64,000 nucleotides of DNA, from the NCBI GenBank assembly GCA_011087645.1, contig JAALLF010000019.1, positions 1 through 64,000 of the forward strand, written 5' to 3'. The position numbers and the translations under genes are program-made. How positions within the stretch are numbered: position 1 is the stretch's first letter; each line of letters opens with the position of its first letter. The DNA comes from Alphaproteobacteria bacterium. Lineage in GTDB: Bacteria; Pseudomonadota; Alphaproteobacteria; UBA6615. Under the pieces are notes generated by a model, which ran no database searches, was not told the DNA's origin, and saw only the letters and a program-made list of their open reading frames with translations. Shown piece by piece: positions 34,373 to 43,022 of the stretch.

Positions 34373-37252
34373 GTGTCAGTCACCGAAGTATTAAACGATG
34401 CGGCGCGGAGCAAACAAGGCGATGTTGCCCCTACGGATAACCATGAATCGGCAGAACCGGATCGCGGTATCGGTCGGCGGGCGCGCTTGGCGCTGGTCGC
34501 TCTTGTATTCTCCGCGGTAACTAGCGTTTTCGGCTTTGCGCTGGTGGCATTGCCGTCCGAGCCCGTGTTGTTCCTGCGGGGTGCGGATATCAGCATACTG
34601 ATTGCGCTGCTCGCGTTGCCGCTTTATCTCGCCGCCTCTGCGCTGCACCAAGGTACGACGGCTACCATTGCACGGTTTACCGCACGGTCGGACAGCGAGC
34701 ATGAACAAGCGATGATACGTATCGTAATCGTCGCGATTATCTTGATTTATATATATGTCCTGGCCTCTTTTTCGCCGGCTGAAAACAATTTGCCGCTTGC
34801 AACCATTGTCGTCGCGGGCGGCTTTATAATCTCCTGGATATTGTTGCTCGATATCTGGTTTCGGCCGAAAAAGTCCGTCGCCAGGAGAATTATCGGCAAC
34901 CATGCCGATCTGCTCATGCTGTCCCTGCTTATGCACATCAGCCCCCAAATGATGGCGCCGTGCTATCTGATTTACCTTTGGGTGACGTTTGGGAACGGTT
35001 TTCGCTACGGCATCCCCTTCCTGGTGGTTTCGGCGACGATCAGCGTTATCGGATTTGGACTGGTCATCGCGATGACACCATTCTGGTTGGACAAGTTGCC
35101 GCTCGCGATAGGACTTCTAATAGCCTTGGCGGCGTTGCCAGCCTATGTCTCGACGCTGCTGAAGCGGCTGCGCCAGGCCATTAATGAGGCGGAATCGGCG
35201 AACCGCGCCAAGAGTCGTTTCTTTGCCGTGACAAGTCACGAATTGCGGACGCCGCTGAACGCGATCATCGGCATGGGCGATCTGTTGCGCGAAACGTCGC
35301 TCGACGCCGAGCAGCATGACATGGCGCGGACCATTCGCACCGCCGCGCGAAGCCTATTAGCGCAGGTGAACGAGATTCTCGATTTCTCGAAGATCGAGGC
35401 CGGCCGTGTGGAAATCGCCAACGAGCCTTTCGATTTGTACGCGGTGGTGTCCGGCGTCGAGTCGATCTTGCGGCCCCAGGCGGTGGCCAAGGAGGTGCGC
35501 CTATCGATGAGCGTGTCGCCGACCATAGCGCCCGACCTGATTGGCGACGGCGAACATCTGCAGGAAGTTTTGATCAATCTCGTCGCCAACGCGGTCAAAT
35601 TTACCGATCAGGGTCAGGTCCAACTAATTGTCAGTGGCGCCGGCGAGGCGGGTGGCCAACAGGTCGTGCGGTTCGCGGTTCATGATAGTGGTATCGGCAT
35701 TGCACCGGAGCATATCGACAGTATCTTCGAAAGCTATACCCAGGCCGATAATACGGTCACGCGCCGCTTTGGCGGCACTGGACTGGGATTGGCGATTACC
35801 CAGCAATTGGTTGAGCATATGGGTGGCTCGATCCATGTGGAATCGGAAATCGACAAGGGAAGCTGTTTCTCCTTCGAGCTACCGTTCAAGGCGGCCGCGG
35901 TGGACAAGGACGAAGCGTCGACCTCGCTCGAATTCGAGGCGCAACAAGTTGTCCTATTCGCCCCCGATCTCGATAAGCTGTCGGGCATCAAAGGCGCTCT
36001 GGGGAGCTGGGGCATCGAGACGACGTCGGCCCAGTCGGCCGACCTGGTCATATTGAAATTATCCCAAGACATTGGGCGGGGCGCTCCGCGCGCCGTTATC
36101 ATGCTCGATACCAGCCTGCCCGATGCGGCAACCGCCATTCAGCGTATTCGCGCCGAAACCGGCGACCGTGAGCCGGTATTCCTACATATCGGCGATCCCA
36201 TGGCGGCGTCGAACGCGGACTTACCGTCCCCCCTGGCCGAACTATCGATACCGGCCGACGAGACGTTATTATTTCGCGCGCTTAGGCTCGCCGGCGCCTT
36301 CGTGAGTGGCGTCGAAAACCGCGACCGCGACGGCGAGCGGTTGGATGATCGCGCATCGACGGTACGCGATCTCAATGTTCTGTTGGTCGAAGACAATTCG
36401 GTCAACCGCAAGGTGTTGTCGAAAATCATCATTCGCGCCGGTCATCGCGTGGTCGTCGTCAACGACGGTGATAGCGCCCTCGATGCCCTCGACGCCCAGA
36501 GGTTCGATGTGGTTTTGATGGACGTCAATATTCCCGGCATGAGCGGTCCGGAAACCACGAAGCATTACCGGTTTGCCCATATGGGCGAAGAGCATGTACC
36601 GATCATCGCGCTGACCGCCGACGCAACGGTGGAGACCCGTCAGGAATGCCTCGATGCCGGCATGGATACAGTCGTCACCAAGCCTGTCGAGGCCCTCGTC
36701 CTGATCGAGGCTATCGAGACATATGGGGTGCGCGCCAGCGCCCAATCGGACGCCCAAGTGGCTGTCGAGAAAGTTGTCGCCACCGCCAATATATCCTCGG
36801 GCTCGATGCCGCCTTCTGGACCGCCGCCGGTGGCGATCGAGCCCGGCGATGGGTCTGGGGCGCGCCCGCCTTTGCGTGTCGTGACCGACGCGCCGATAAA
36901 TACCGCCGCCTTGGATAATTTACGCGAACTGGGCGGCGATGAGTTTGTCGCCAGTGTTATTACAGACTTTTTGGTCGATTCCGCGGGTATCATGGCAGGG
37001 TTGCACCGCGCCGTTGACGAGGGTGACCTCAGCGGTATGCGCGAACATTCCCATGCCTTGCGCAGTAGTTCCGCTCATGTGGGGGCCACTCGCATGCACT
37101 TGGTCGCCAAGGAGATCAACGACATGAATCAGGTCGAGCTGGATGCCGCCGGCAGGGCCAAGGTCAAGGCGCTCGATGCGGAGTTCAAAGTCTTGCGGAT
37201 TGCCCTCGAAGAAGAGCTGGCGACTATCGAAAGCGCCCACGCGCCGTCCTGA
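34373..37252 (+). CDS. rpfC: RpfC-like hybrid sensor histidine kinase
   Basis: A 959-residue inner-membrane hybrid kinase. About seven or eight hydrophobic segments occupy residues 38-262. The stretch SDSEHEQAMIRIVI, then LWVTFGNGFRYG, matches the sensor region of Xanthomonas RpfC, the DSF receptor. HisKA follows with His289 (TSHELRTP). HATPase_c comes next (NLVANAVKF, DSGIGIAPEH, GTGLGLAI), then a degenerate receiver (about 525-645), a true receiver with Asp717 (LMDVNIPG) and an Hpt domain with His894 (HSHALRSSS). Two additional N-terminal spans and the degenerate receiver distinguish it from Xanthomonas RpfC. GTG 34373 follows GGGAAGG. It is convergent with the RpfF-like gene, with 19 bases between the stops. 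Confidence 0.88.
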   Translation: MSVTEVLNDAARSKQGDVAPTDNHESAEPDRGIGRRARLALVALVFSAVTSVFGFALVALPSEPVLFLRGADISILIALLALPLYLAASALHQGTTATIARFTARSDSEHEQAMIRIVIVAIILIYIYVLASFSPAENNLPLATIVVAGGFIISWILLLDIWFRPKKSVARRIIGNHADLLMLSLLMHISPQMMAPCYLIYLWVTFGNGFRYGIPFLVVSATISVIGFGLVIAMTPFWLDKLPLAIGLLIALAALPAYVSTLLKRLRQAINEAESANRAKSRFFAVTSHELRTPLNAIIGMGDLLRETSLDAEQHDMARTIRTAARSLLAQVNEILDFSKIEAGRVEIANEPFDLYAVVSGVESILRPQAVAKEVRLSMSVSPTIAPDLIGDGEHLQEVLINLVANAVKFTDQGQVQLIVSGAGEAGGQQVVRFAVHDSGIGIAPEHIDSIFESYTQADNTVTRRFGGTGLGLAITQQLVEHMGGSIHVESEIDKGSCFSFELPFKAAAVDKDEASTSLEFEAQQVVLFAPDLDKLSGIKGALGSWGIETTSAQSADLVILKLSQDIGRGAPRAVIMLDTSLPDAATAIQRIRAETGDREPVFLHIGDPMAASNADLPSPLAELSIPADETLLFRALRLAGAFVSGVENRDRDGERLDDRASTVRDLNVLLVEDNSVNRKVLSKIIIRAGHRVVVVNDGDSALDALDAQRFDVVLMDVNIPGMSGPETTKHYRFAHMGEEHVPIIALTADATVETRQECLDAGMDTVVTKPVEALVLIEAIETYGVRASAQSDAQVAVEKVVATANISSGSMPPSGPPPVAIEPGDGSGARPPLRVVTDAPINTAALDNLRELGGDEFVASVITDFLVDSAGIMAGLHRAVDEGDLSGMREHSHALRSSSAHVGATRMHLVAKEINDMNQVELDAAGRAKVKALDAEFKVLRIALEEELATIESAHAPS

Positions 37253-37271
37253 ACCAGGTCAAACGGGCAGA

Positions 37272-38252
37272 CTATTCCGCCGCGCGATTCCAGCGTCGAT
37301 ACTGCGCCGCCGCCAGCCGTTCCATCCGATGCACATCATCTTTTCCAAGACGTAGTGCGGTCTCGACCCAGATATCGGCGATGTCGGCCATTTCCTCGAA
37401 CGTGATCGGATTGACCCGTCGGCGGACCCGGTATATCGCCTCATGTGCATTGAACTGCCGGCTGTGCTTGGCCAGATAGTCGTAGAAGACTTGCGTGCCG
37501 GTACCATCTTCCGCCAGCATGTCGACCACGCCTAGCTTGTGTAGTTCCTCGGCGCTGTAAATCTGTCCGCTCAACATCATGCGTTCCGCCAGGGCCGGGT
37601 CGATGCGCCGCGCCAAGAGCGAATAAGCTCCCATTCCAGGGAACATATTAAATAGCACTTCCGGCAAGCCGAATTTGGCGCTGCGTTCGGCGATAATCAG
37701 ATTGCTCGACACCGCGGCCTCGAACCCGCCGCCCAGAGCGTCGCCTTGCACGACCGAAGCGGTAATAATCGGTAGATCGAGGCAGCTGGCGTTGGCATGC
37801 ACGACTGCGATCGCAAGCCGCGCGTAGTCGACAAGTGCCTTGTGGTCGCGTTGCTGGATAAGCCGGGCGAACAACGCAAGGTCTCCGCCCAGATTGAAGA
37901 TTCCAGGCATCCGTGAGCCCACCACCAAATAGCGTATTGGCGGATTGTCCGGGTCGCCCCATTTTTCAAAGATGTCGACGATTGTCTTCTGCAGATGCCG
38001 CGCCTCGCGCATCAGCGCCAGAGTTGTGCTCGGGCGCTCGATCGGCGCCATATAATACCACAGCACCCGCTCGTGGGGGTCGAACTCGACCGTCAATTCA
38101 CGATAGGGGTGGCTCTCTAAAAGAGCCTTTACTTCGCTCGTCTCATCGGGCAATGCCCACTGAGGTTCGGCGCCGCCATCTCGCGGTGCCGCAACGGAAG
38201 CCACTGCGCCGAAGCGCTTAGGCAGAAACGAGACGGCGCCAGAACCGCTCAT
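37272..38252 (-). CDS. rpfF: RpfF-like DSF synthase (crotonase family)
   Basis: A 326-residue crotonase of the RpfF type, which makes the cis-2-unsaturated fatty acid signal DSF from acyl-ACP. Diagnostic blocks are FNLGGDLALF (about 119-128), VQGDALGGGFEAA and FGLPEVLFNMFPGMGAYS. The two catalytic glutamates are present as Glu178 and Glu198, spaced by 20 residues as in the Xanthomonas enzyme. The C-terminal block EMADIADIWVETALRLG also matches. Ordinary enoyl-CoA hydratases lack these blocks. The protein has about 35 extra N-terminal residues. It starts from a strong AGGAGGG site. Location next to an RpfC-like sensor strongly supports the signal role. Confidence 0.88.
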   Translation of the reverse strand: MSGSGAVSFLPKRFGAVASVAAPRDGGAEPQWALPDETSEVKALLESHPYRELTVEFDPHERVLWYYMAPIERPSTTLALMREARHLQKTIVDIFEKWGDPDNPPIRYLVVGSRMPGIFNLGGDLALFARLIQQRDHKALVDYARLAIAVVHANASCLDLPIITASVVQGDALGGGFEAAVSSNLIIAERSAKFGLPEVLFNMFPGMGAYSLLARRIDPALAERMMLSGQIYSAEELHKLGVVDMLAEDGTGTQVFYDYLAKHSRQFNAHEAIYRVRRRVNPITFEEMADIADIWVETALRLGKDDVHRMERLAAAQYRRWNRAAE

Positions 38253-38510
38253 TCGACCCTCCTACATACCAAACCCAGGTTCGCGTATTTATGGTTAACG
38301 CTTTTTTCCAAGGATGGCGGCGAAGTGCCTAAATGACAAGGATAAAATTATCCCATGGTATGTAGCGACACCGAATAGTCTCTTAAGAAGTGCAGAAAAT
38401 AGATGAGAGAAACTCTATAACCATATTAAAAATAACAATGTTATATGTTGTCATATGCCACATAAGTCAAAATACTTACTGGCAGCAACTGCCCCCCACC
38501 TGGCGCCGGT
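38253..38510. promoter_or_regulatory. A/T-rich region upstream of the rpfF-like gene
   Basis: This gap lies between the mcd stop and the rpfF start, both on the minus strand. The part at 38330-38460 is strikingly A/T-rich compared with the rest of the window. It should contain the rpfF promoter and an mcd-independent regulatory segment. No confident operator or promoter hexamers were identified. Confidence 0.4.
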
Positions 38511-40202
38511 TCAGACGTTCGGCCGGTTGGGGCGGCTGAGTAAGCCCCGCGCGATGATGCCGGCCTGGATTTCCGCCGCGCCTTCGAAAATGTTCAAAAT
38601 CCGCGCGTCGCACAGCACCCGCGACATCACGAACTCTTCCGCATAGCCGTTACCGCCATGAATTTGCACGCCATTGTCGGCGTTCGACCAGGCCACCCGG
38701 GCGGCGAGTAGCTTGGCCATGCCGGCCTCGATGTCGCAGCGCTGGCCGGCATCGCGCTGGCGCGCCGCATAGTAGGCAAGCTGGCGGGCGATCATGGTCT
38801 CCACCGCCATCCAGCCGATCTTGCCGCCGACCCGGGCGAAATCGAGGATCGGCCGGCTGAATTGCGACCGGTCGTTGGCATACCCCAGCGCCAGCTCCAA
38901 CGCGTTCTGGGCGACGCCGACGGCGCGCGCCGCGGTCTGGATACGAGCGGTCTCGAAGCTCGACATCAGTTGCTTGAAGCCATCGCCCTCGACGCCGCCG
39001 AGCAATGCGTCTTCGGGAACTTCGAAACCGTCGAAGGCGATCTCGTATTCCTTCATGCCGCGATACCCGAGGACACGGATTTCGGTGCCGCTCATACCCG
39101 GCGCGGGGAAGGGGTCGTCGACCGTGCCGCGCGGCTTTTCGGCCAGGAACATACTCAGCCCGCGATAACCCGGCTCGTCGGGATTGGTACGCACCATCAA
39201 GGTCATCAGATCCGAGCGCGCGCCGTGGGTGATCCAGATCTTGTTGCCGGTCACCCGGTAGCCGCCGCCATTGCGCTCGGCGCGGGTACGGATACGGGCC
39301 AGGTCGGAACCATGATTGGGCTCGGTGAATACTGCGGTGGGCAATATCTTGCCCGACGCGATGGTTGCCAGGTAACGCTCCTTCTGGGCGTCGGTGCCGT
39401 TGACCCGGATCAGCTCGGCGGCGATTTCCGAGCGCGTGCCCAAAGATCCAACGCCGATATAGCCGCGCGATAGTTCCTCGGTGACCACGCACATGGCGGT
39501 TTTGTCGAGGCCCAGGCCGCCATCGGCTTCCGGCACGGTCAGTCCGAAGACGCCCAGTTCGCTCATTTCCGTAATGATCTCGAGAGGAATCAAGTCGTCG
39601 GCGATGTGCCAGGCTTGGGCGGCCGGCGCCACGCGCTCGTCGGAGAAACGGGCAAATTGGTCGCGGATCAAAGAATGGGTCTCGTCGAGACCGAGATTAC
39701 CGAAATCGCCGGTGCCGCGCCGCTCGCTCAAAATATGGGCGATCTGCTGGCGCACCGCGATGGTGTCGCCGCGGGCCATGAGCTGGCGCACTTCCGGCGT
39801 TTCGAGCGCGGCTGCGTCGTCGAGGCCCAGATCGCCCGGCCGGGCGAACTCGTCCTGGCTCATAGTGATGCCGTGGCGCAACTGCTTGAGATAAGCGCCG
39901 AACCCGCATTGCAGAATGAGAGTTTCCAACTCACCGAACGATCCGTTCTCCTGCAGCCGGTCGGCCCAGCCCAGCAGTTGGGTCAGCGCCGTCACATAGG
40001 TCGCCATCCAGGCGTAACCGTGCACCGCGTACTGATGGGTATTCAGGCGCTCCGGTTCGACCGGCCCGCCGGGCGCGGCCAGGGCGCTTGCGGCGATGGA
40101 AAGGGCATTCAGATGGGTTTGCGCGGCGCCCAGCGCCTCGCGGCACTGGTTGAGCGCCTCGCCGGCGTCGAGCGGTGACAGGGAGGGGGAGATATCGTCC
40201 AT
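38511..40202 (-). CDS. mcd: (2S)-methylsuccinyl-CoA dehydrogenase
   Basis: A 563-residue acyl-CoA dehydrogenase with an extra N-terminal domain of about 150 residues (HQYAVHGYAWMATYVTALTQLLGWA, then LILQCGFGAYLKQL). This extension and total length are characteristic of methylsuccinyl-CoA dehydrogenase of the ethylmalonyl-CoA pathway. The ACAD fold follows: ELGVFGLTVPEADGGLGL, FTEPNHGSDLA, ITHGARSDL, and the late GGNGYAEEF with helix IFEGAAEIQ. It oxidises (2S)-methylsuccinyl-CoA to mesaconyl-C1-CoA with FAD. Its electrons go to the electron-transfer flavoprotein. It is followed on the same strand by the rpfF-like gene and preceded by meh and mct. Confidence 0.85.
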   Translation of the reverse strand: MDDISPSLSPLDAGEALNQCREALGAAQTHLNALSIAASALAAPGGPVEPERLNTHQYAVHGYAWMATYVTALTQLLGWADRLQENGSFGELETLILQCGFGAYLKQLRHGITMSQDEFARPGDLGLDDAAALETPEVRQLMARGDTIAVRQQIAHILSERRGTGDFGNLGLDETHSLIRDQFARFSDERVAPAAQAWHIADDLIPLEIITEMSELGVFGLTVPEADGGLGLDKTAMCVVTEELSRGYIGVGSLGTRSEIAAELIRVNGTDAQKERYLATIASGKILPTAVFTEPNHGSDLARIRTRAERNGGGYRVTGNKIWITHGARSDLMTLMVRTNPDEPGYRGLSMFLAEKPRGTVDDPFPAPGMSGTEIRVLGYRGMKEYEIAFDGFEVPEDALLGGVEGDGFKQLMSSFETARIQTAARAVGVAQNALELALGYANDRSQFSRPILDFARVGGKIGWMAVETMIARQLAYYAARQRDAGQRCDIEAGMAKLLAARVAWSNADNGVQIHGGNGYAEEFVMSRVLCDARILNIFEGAAEIQAGIIARGLLSRPNRPNV

Positions 40203-40255
40203 ATTCTCAGTCTAGAACATATTCGATTGGGTTAGAATTGCGATGTAATGAAATA

Positions 40256-40380
40256 ACCCTCTCCCTATGGGAGAGGGTGGCGAACGAAAGTGAGCCGGGT
40301 GAGGGGTTAGGGACGGCGTCGGGTTTCCTGGATGTAATTTAACCCCTCACCCCAACCCTCTCCCTATGGGAGAGGGGGTT
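40256..40380. repeat. Two inverted CCCTCTCCC/GGGAGAGGG repeat units
   Basis: A first unit (40256-40308) with ACCCTCTCCC-TATG-GGAGAGGGT hairpin and trailing GTGAGCCGGGTGAGGGG, and a second unit (40340-40380) in inverted orientation. It separates meh from mcd in the same-strand cluster, and could form a large stem if both units pair. Confidence 0.8.
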
Positions 40381-40385
40381 ATCTT

Positions 40386-41237
40386 TTAACCGAATTGGGC
40401 GGTTGCCGTCATGGCGACCGTGGCGTCGTTGCGCACTGCTTGCAATTCGGCCGACCCGTCGTCGCCTGGCTGGCCGACCAGGTGAAACGGCCAGGGCTCG
40501 AACATCGGCGCGCGGCCGCGGAAGGTGAACTCGGTCATTGGCGCGTCTACATGAGCCCGCGCCAACTCGGCCAGCAGCAGCGCGGTGAGGGGACCGTGCA
40601 CGACGAGCCCCGGATACCCCTCTTCGTTTTGCGCATAGTCGCGGTCGTAGTGAATGCGGTGGCTGTTAAAGCTCAGCGCCGAATAGCGGTAGAGAAACAC
40701 CGAATCGGCTTTGATTTGCCGATGCCACGCGCCCTCTGGCGGCGTAAACGCGTCCGCGCCCGGCGCCGGCGTAGCGCCGCCGCCGGCGATATAGATGATG
40801 TTATGGGTGTCTTCGACGCACAGGGCGCCGGCCTGTTCGATACGGTATTGGGCGCTCGCCAGCACCATACGGCCGTTACGGCCTTGCTTTTCGTCGAGGC
40901 TGGTGATGGTGCCGGTGCGTGTTGCCGGCTGTCCGACCCGCAGCGGGGCGTGAAACTTGATCCGCTCGCCGGCGAACATACGCCGTTGCAGTTCGACCGG
41001 CGGGAAAAAGCCGCCGCGCTTGGGGTGGCCGTCGGGGCCGATATGGGCGGTTGGCGCGCGGTGCAGGAAAAACAGCCAGTGCCACATGGGCGGCAGCGCC
41101 GCGCCATCGTCGAAATCCGCCTCGTCGAGATCGAGCACGCTGGCCAGCTTGCGTACCTGGGTCAGGTCGATATTTTCGGTTACGGTTTCCAGCGAGGGCG
41201 TCCAATCGCCATAACTGATGTCCGGATTAATCTCCAT
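40386..41237 (-). CDS. meh: Mesaconyl-C4-CoA hydratase-like protein (3-methylfumaryl-CoA hydratase)
   Basis: A 283-residue double hot-dog hydratase related to MaoC. PPMWHWLFFLHRAPTAHIGPDGHP and RRMFAGERIKFHAPLRVG match the mesaconyl-C4-CoA hydratase of the 3-hydroxypropionate bicycle. Related N-terminal FAS1-like dehydratases share this pattern. The C-terminal hot-dog has FNSHRIHYDRDYA, with the conserved His/Asp, and GLVVHGPLTALLLAE. It would hydrate mesaconyl-C4-CoA to (S)-citramalyl-CoA. ATG 41237 shares a base with the TGA of the transferase gene (TGATG), so the two are coupled. Confidence 0.82.
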   Translation of the reverse strand: MEINPDISYGDWTPSLETVTENIDLTQVRKLASVLDLDEADFDDGAALPPMWHWLFFLHRAPTAHIGPDGHPKRGGFFPPVELQRRMFAGERIKFHAPLRVGQPATRTGTITSLDEKQGRNGRMVLASAQYRIEQAGALCVEDTHNIIYIAGGGATPAPGADAFTPPEGAWHRQIKADSVFLYRYSALSFNSHRIHYDRDYAQNEEGYPGLVVHGPLTALLLAELARAHVDAPMTEFTFRGRAPMFEPWPFHLVGQPGDDGSAELQAVRNDATVAMTATAQFG

Positions 41238-42451
41238 CAGCTTGTTCCCGCGATGATGCCGCTATCGTGCAGCTTGCCGAGCTCGCCGTCACTGAGGCCG
41301 AGTTCACCGGCCAAAATTTCGTCCGTATGCTCGCCCAATTGCGGCCCCCGCGGGTGACTGCGCTCCGCCGCGCCGAACTGGTGCGGAATGCCCGGCATCA
41401 GGTAGTTGCCGATGCCCGGTTGCTCGATTTGCTTGAACAGCGGATTGGCCGGCGAGCAGCGTGGGTCCTCGTCGGACATTTGGGTGAAGGTCTGGTAGGG
41501 CCCCCAACATACATTGTGTTGGTCGAAGGCGGCGCGCGCCTCGTCCAGACTATGGGCGCCGCACCAGCCGCCGATCAGAACGCCGATCGCCTCGCGCGCC
41601 TCGAAGCGATGTTCCTCCAACGTAAAGTCGAGGCCGAGCTCGGCTTCCAATGCCGCCATGGCGTCACCGGTCTCGGTGGCCTCCACCAGTTTCTTCCACT
41701 GGGCGACCGACACGGCGATGATCATCACCCGGCGGCCATCGTTAGTGGCGAAATCCTCGCCGTAGCTGCCATAGACGCTGTTGCCCAAATTGGGCCGCTC
41801 TTCGCCATTGACCTGCACTTCGCCGATATAGCCCAGATTGCCCACCGTGGCGAAAGCGACATCGGCCAGGGATAGCTTCACGTGCTGGCCTTCGCCGGTC
41901 AGCCGGCGGTGGCGCTCGGCCGCCAATATGCCCATGGCGGCGGCGTAGCCGGTCGACACATCCCAGCCGGGAAACACATGATTGACCGGCGCCACATCCG
42001 CGCCCGGCCCGGTGATAAAGGGGAAGCCGACGGCCGCGTTCACCGTGTAATCGACCGCCACCGAGCCATCCGGATTGCCAATAATATTCATGGCAATCAA
42101 ATCGTTGCGGCGCGCCTTTAATGTTTCGTAGTCGAGCCAGCCGCGCATCGGAAAGTTGGTCGACAGGATGCCCCTCTCGTCGCCCGGCGCGGTGATCAAC
42201 TCGGTTAAAATCTCCTGGCCCTCCGGCTTGCGGAAGTCGACGGCCAATGAGCGCTTGCCCTTGTTCATGCTGGCCCAATAGATCGACAGGCCGGTTTCGG
42301 CCATCGGCCAACGCCGATAATCGATGCCGCCGCCGGGCAGGTCGAAACGGATGACGTCGGCGCCCATCTGGGCCAGGGTCATGCCGCACAGGGGCGCGGC
42401 GACGAAGGCTGAGCCCTCGACGACGCGCAGTCCGGAAAGTATGCCGCTCAT
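41237..42451 (-). CDS. mct: Mesaconyl-CoA C1-C4 CoA transferase (2-methylfumaryl-CoA isomerase)
   Basis: A 404-residue family III (CaiB/BaiF) CoA transferase. The N-terminal stretch LRVVEGSAFVAAPLCGMTLAQ and the blocks GGGIDYRRWP, MNKGKRSLAVD, NHVFPGWDVSTGYA and VEQPGIGNYLMPG-like EQPGIGNYLMPG match the mesaconyl-C1-CoA/C4-CoA transferase of Chloroflexus. Family III enzymes normally use an aspartate near residue 165-170, here in GWDVSTG. It moves CoA within the molecule to give mesaconyl-C4-CoA. It overlaps meh by one base and lies about 1 kb upstream of mcd on the same strand. Confidence 0.87.
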   Translation of the reverse strand: MSGILSGLRVVEGSAFVAAPLCGMTLAQMGADVIRFDLPGGGIDYRRWPMAETGLSIYWASMNKGKRSLAVDFRKPEGQEILTELITAPGDERGILSTNFPMRGWLDYETLKARRNDLIAMNIIGNPDGSVAVDYTVNAAVGFPFITGPGADVAPVNHVFPGWDVSTGYAAAMGILAAERHRRLTGEGQHVKLSLADVAFATVGNLGYIGEVQVNGEERPNLGNSVYGSYGEDFATNDGRRVMIIAVSVAQWKKLVEATETGDAMAALEAELGLDFTLEEHRFEAREAIGVLIGGWCGAHSLDEARAAFDQHNVCWGPYQTFTQMSDEDPRCSPANPLFKQIEQPGIGNYLMPGIPHQFGAAERSHPRGPQLGEHTDEILAGELGLSDGELGKLHDSGIIAGTS

Positions 42452-42545
42452 ATTCTTGGGTCCGGGTAGTGTTATGATAATCAGTGAAGCCGTCCGCTGG
42501 GCGGCGCGCGCTCATAAAACCATTCTCGGCCAGGGAACGCCAGCC

Positions 42546-42980
42546 ATGACGGAGACCAACCTCAGTTCCGACCAACTCGCCACCGCCGTGTTGCAAGAGG
42601 TGCGCGATTTTCATGCTTTCCTGGCCGACTGGTTTTCCGGCCGTTCGGCGGCTGGCGCTGAGACCCTAGCGGCGCAACGTCAGCGCTTCGCGCCGGATAT
42701 GCAATATATCAGTCCGAGCGGCGCTATGGTCGATGCCATCACCATCGAGACCATGCTTGGCGGGGCCCATGGCGGCGAGCCGGCGATCGCCATTGAGATT
42801 CGCAACCCCACCGTGCGGCGCGCCGACGAAACCTCGGTGTTGGTCACGTATGAGGAACACCAGACGGGCGGTGTGCAGGACAATAGCCGGCGGACCACCG
42901 CCTTGTTCGTGCCGAAAGCCGATGCGCCGAACGGTGTCGGCTGGTTTCATGTGCACGAAGTGTGGTTAGTGTCCGAATAA
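42546..42980 (+). CDS. SnoaL/NTF2-like (DUF4440-type) protein
   Basis: A 144-residue cone-shaped NTF2-like protein: QLATAVLQEVRDFHAFLADWFSG, then RFAPDMQYISPSG and TSVLVTYEEHQ, ending GWFHVHEVWLV. These proteins occur as steroid-isomerase-like enzymes or ligand-binding domains. An AGGGA ribosome site selects ATG 42546 over a longer open frame. It is divergent from mct, 94 bases away. Confidence 0.75.
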   Translation: MTETNLSSDQLATAVLQEVRDFHAFLADWFSGRSAAGAETLAAQRQRFAPDMQYISPSGAMVDAITIETMLGGAHGGEPAIAIEIRNPTVRRADETSVLVTYEEHQTGGVQDNSRRTTALFVPKADAPNGVGWFHVHEVWLVSE

Positions 42981-43022
42981 TTGGCCTCTAAGGGCTTTCG
43001 AATTAACAATGGGAACACAGAT

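Noticed and set aside
37272..38252. Calling this protein a plain enoyl-CoA hydratase
   Set aside because: It carries the DSF-synthase blocks and Glu pair that ordinary hydratases lack, and its neighbour is the matching sensor kinase.
40256..40380. Possible CRISPR array
   Set aside because: Only two inverted units, no regular spacers and no cas genes; these are dispersed inverted repeats.
42324..42545. Upstream extension of the NTF2-like frame
   Set aside because: It overlaps the mct start region; AGGGA ahead of ATG 42546 fits better.
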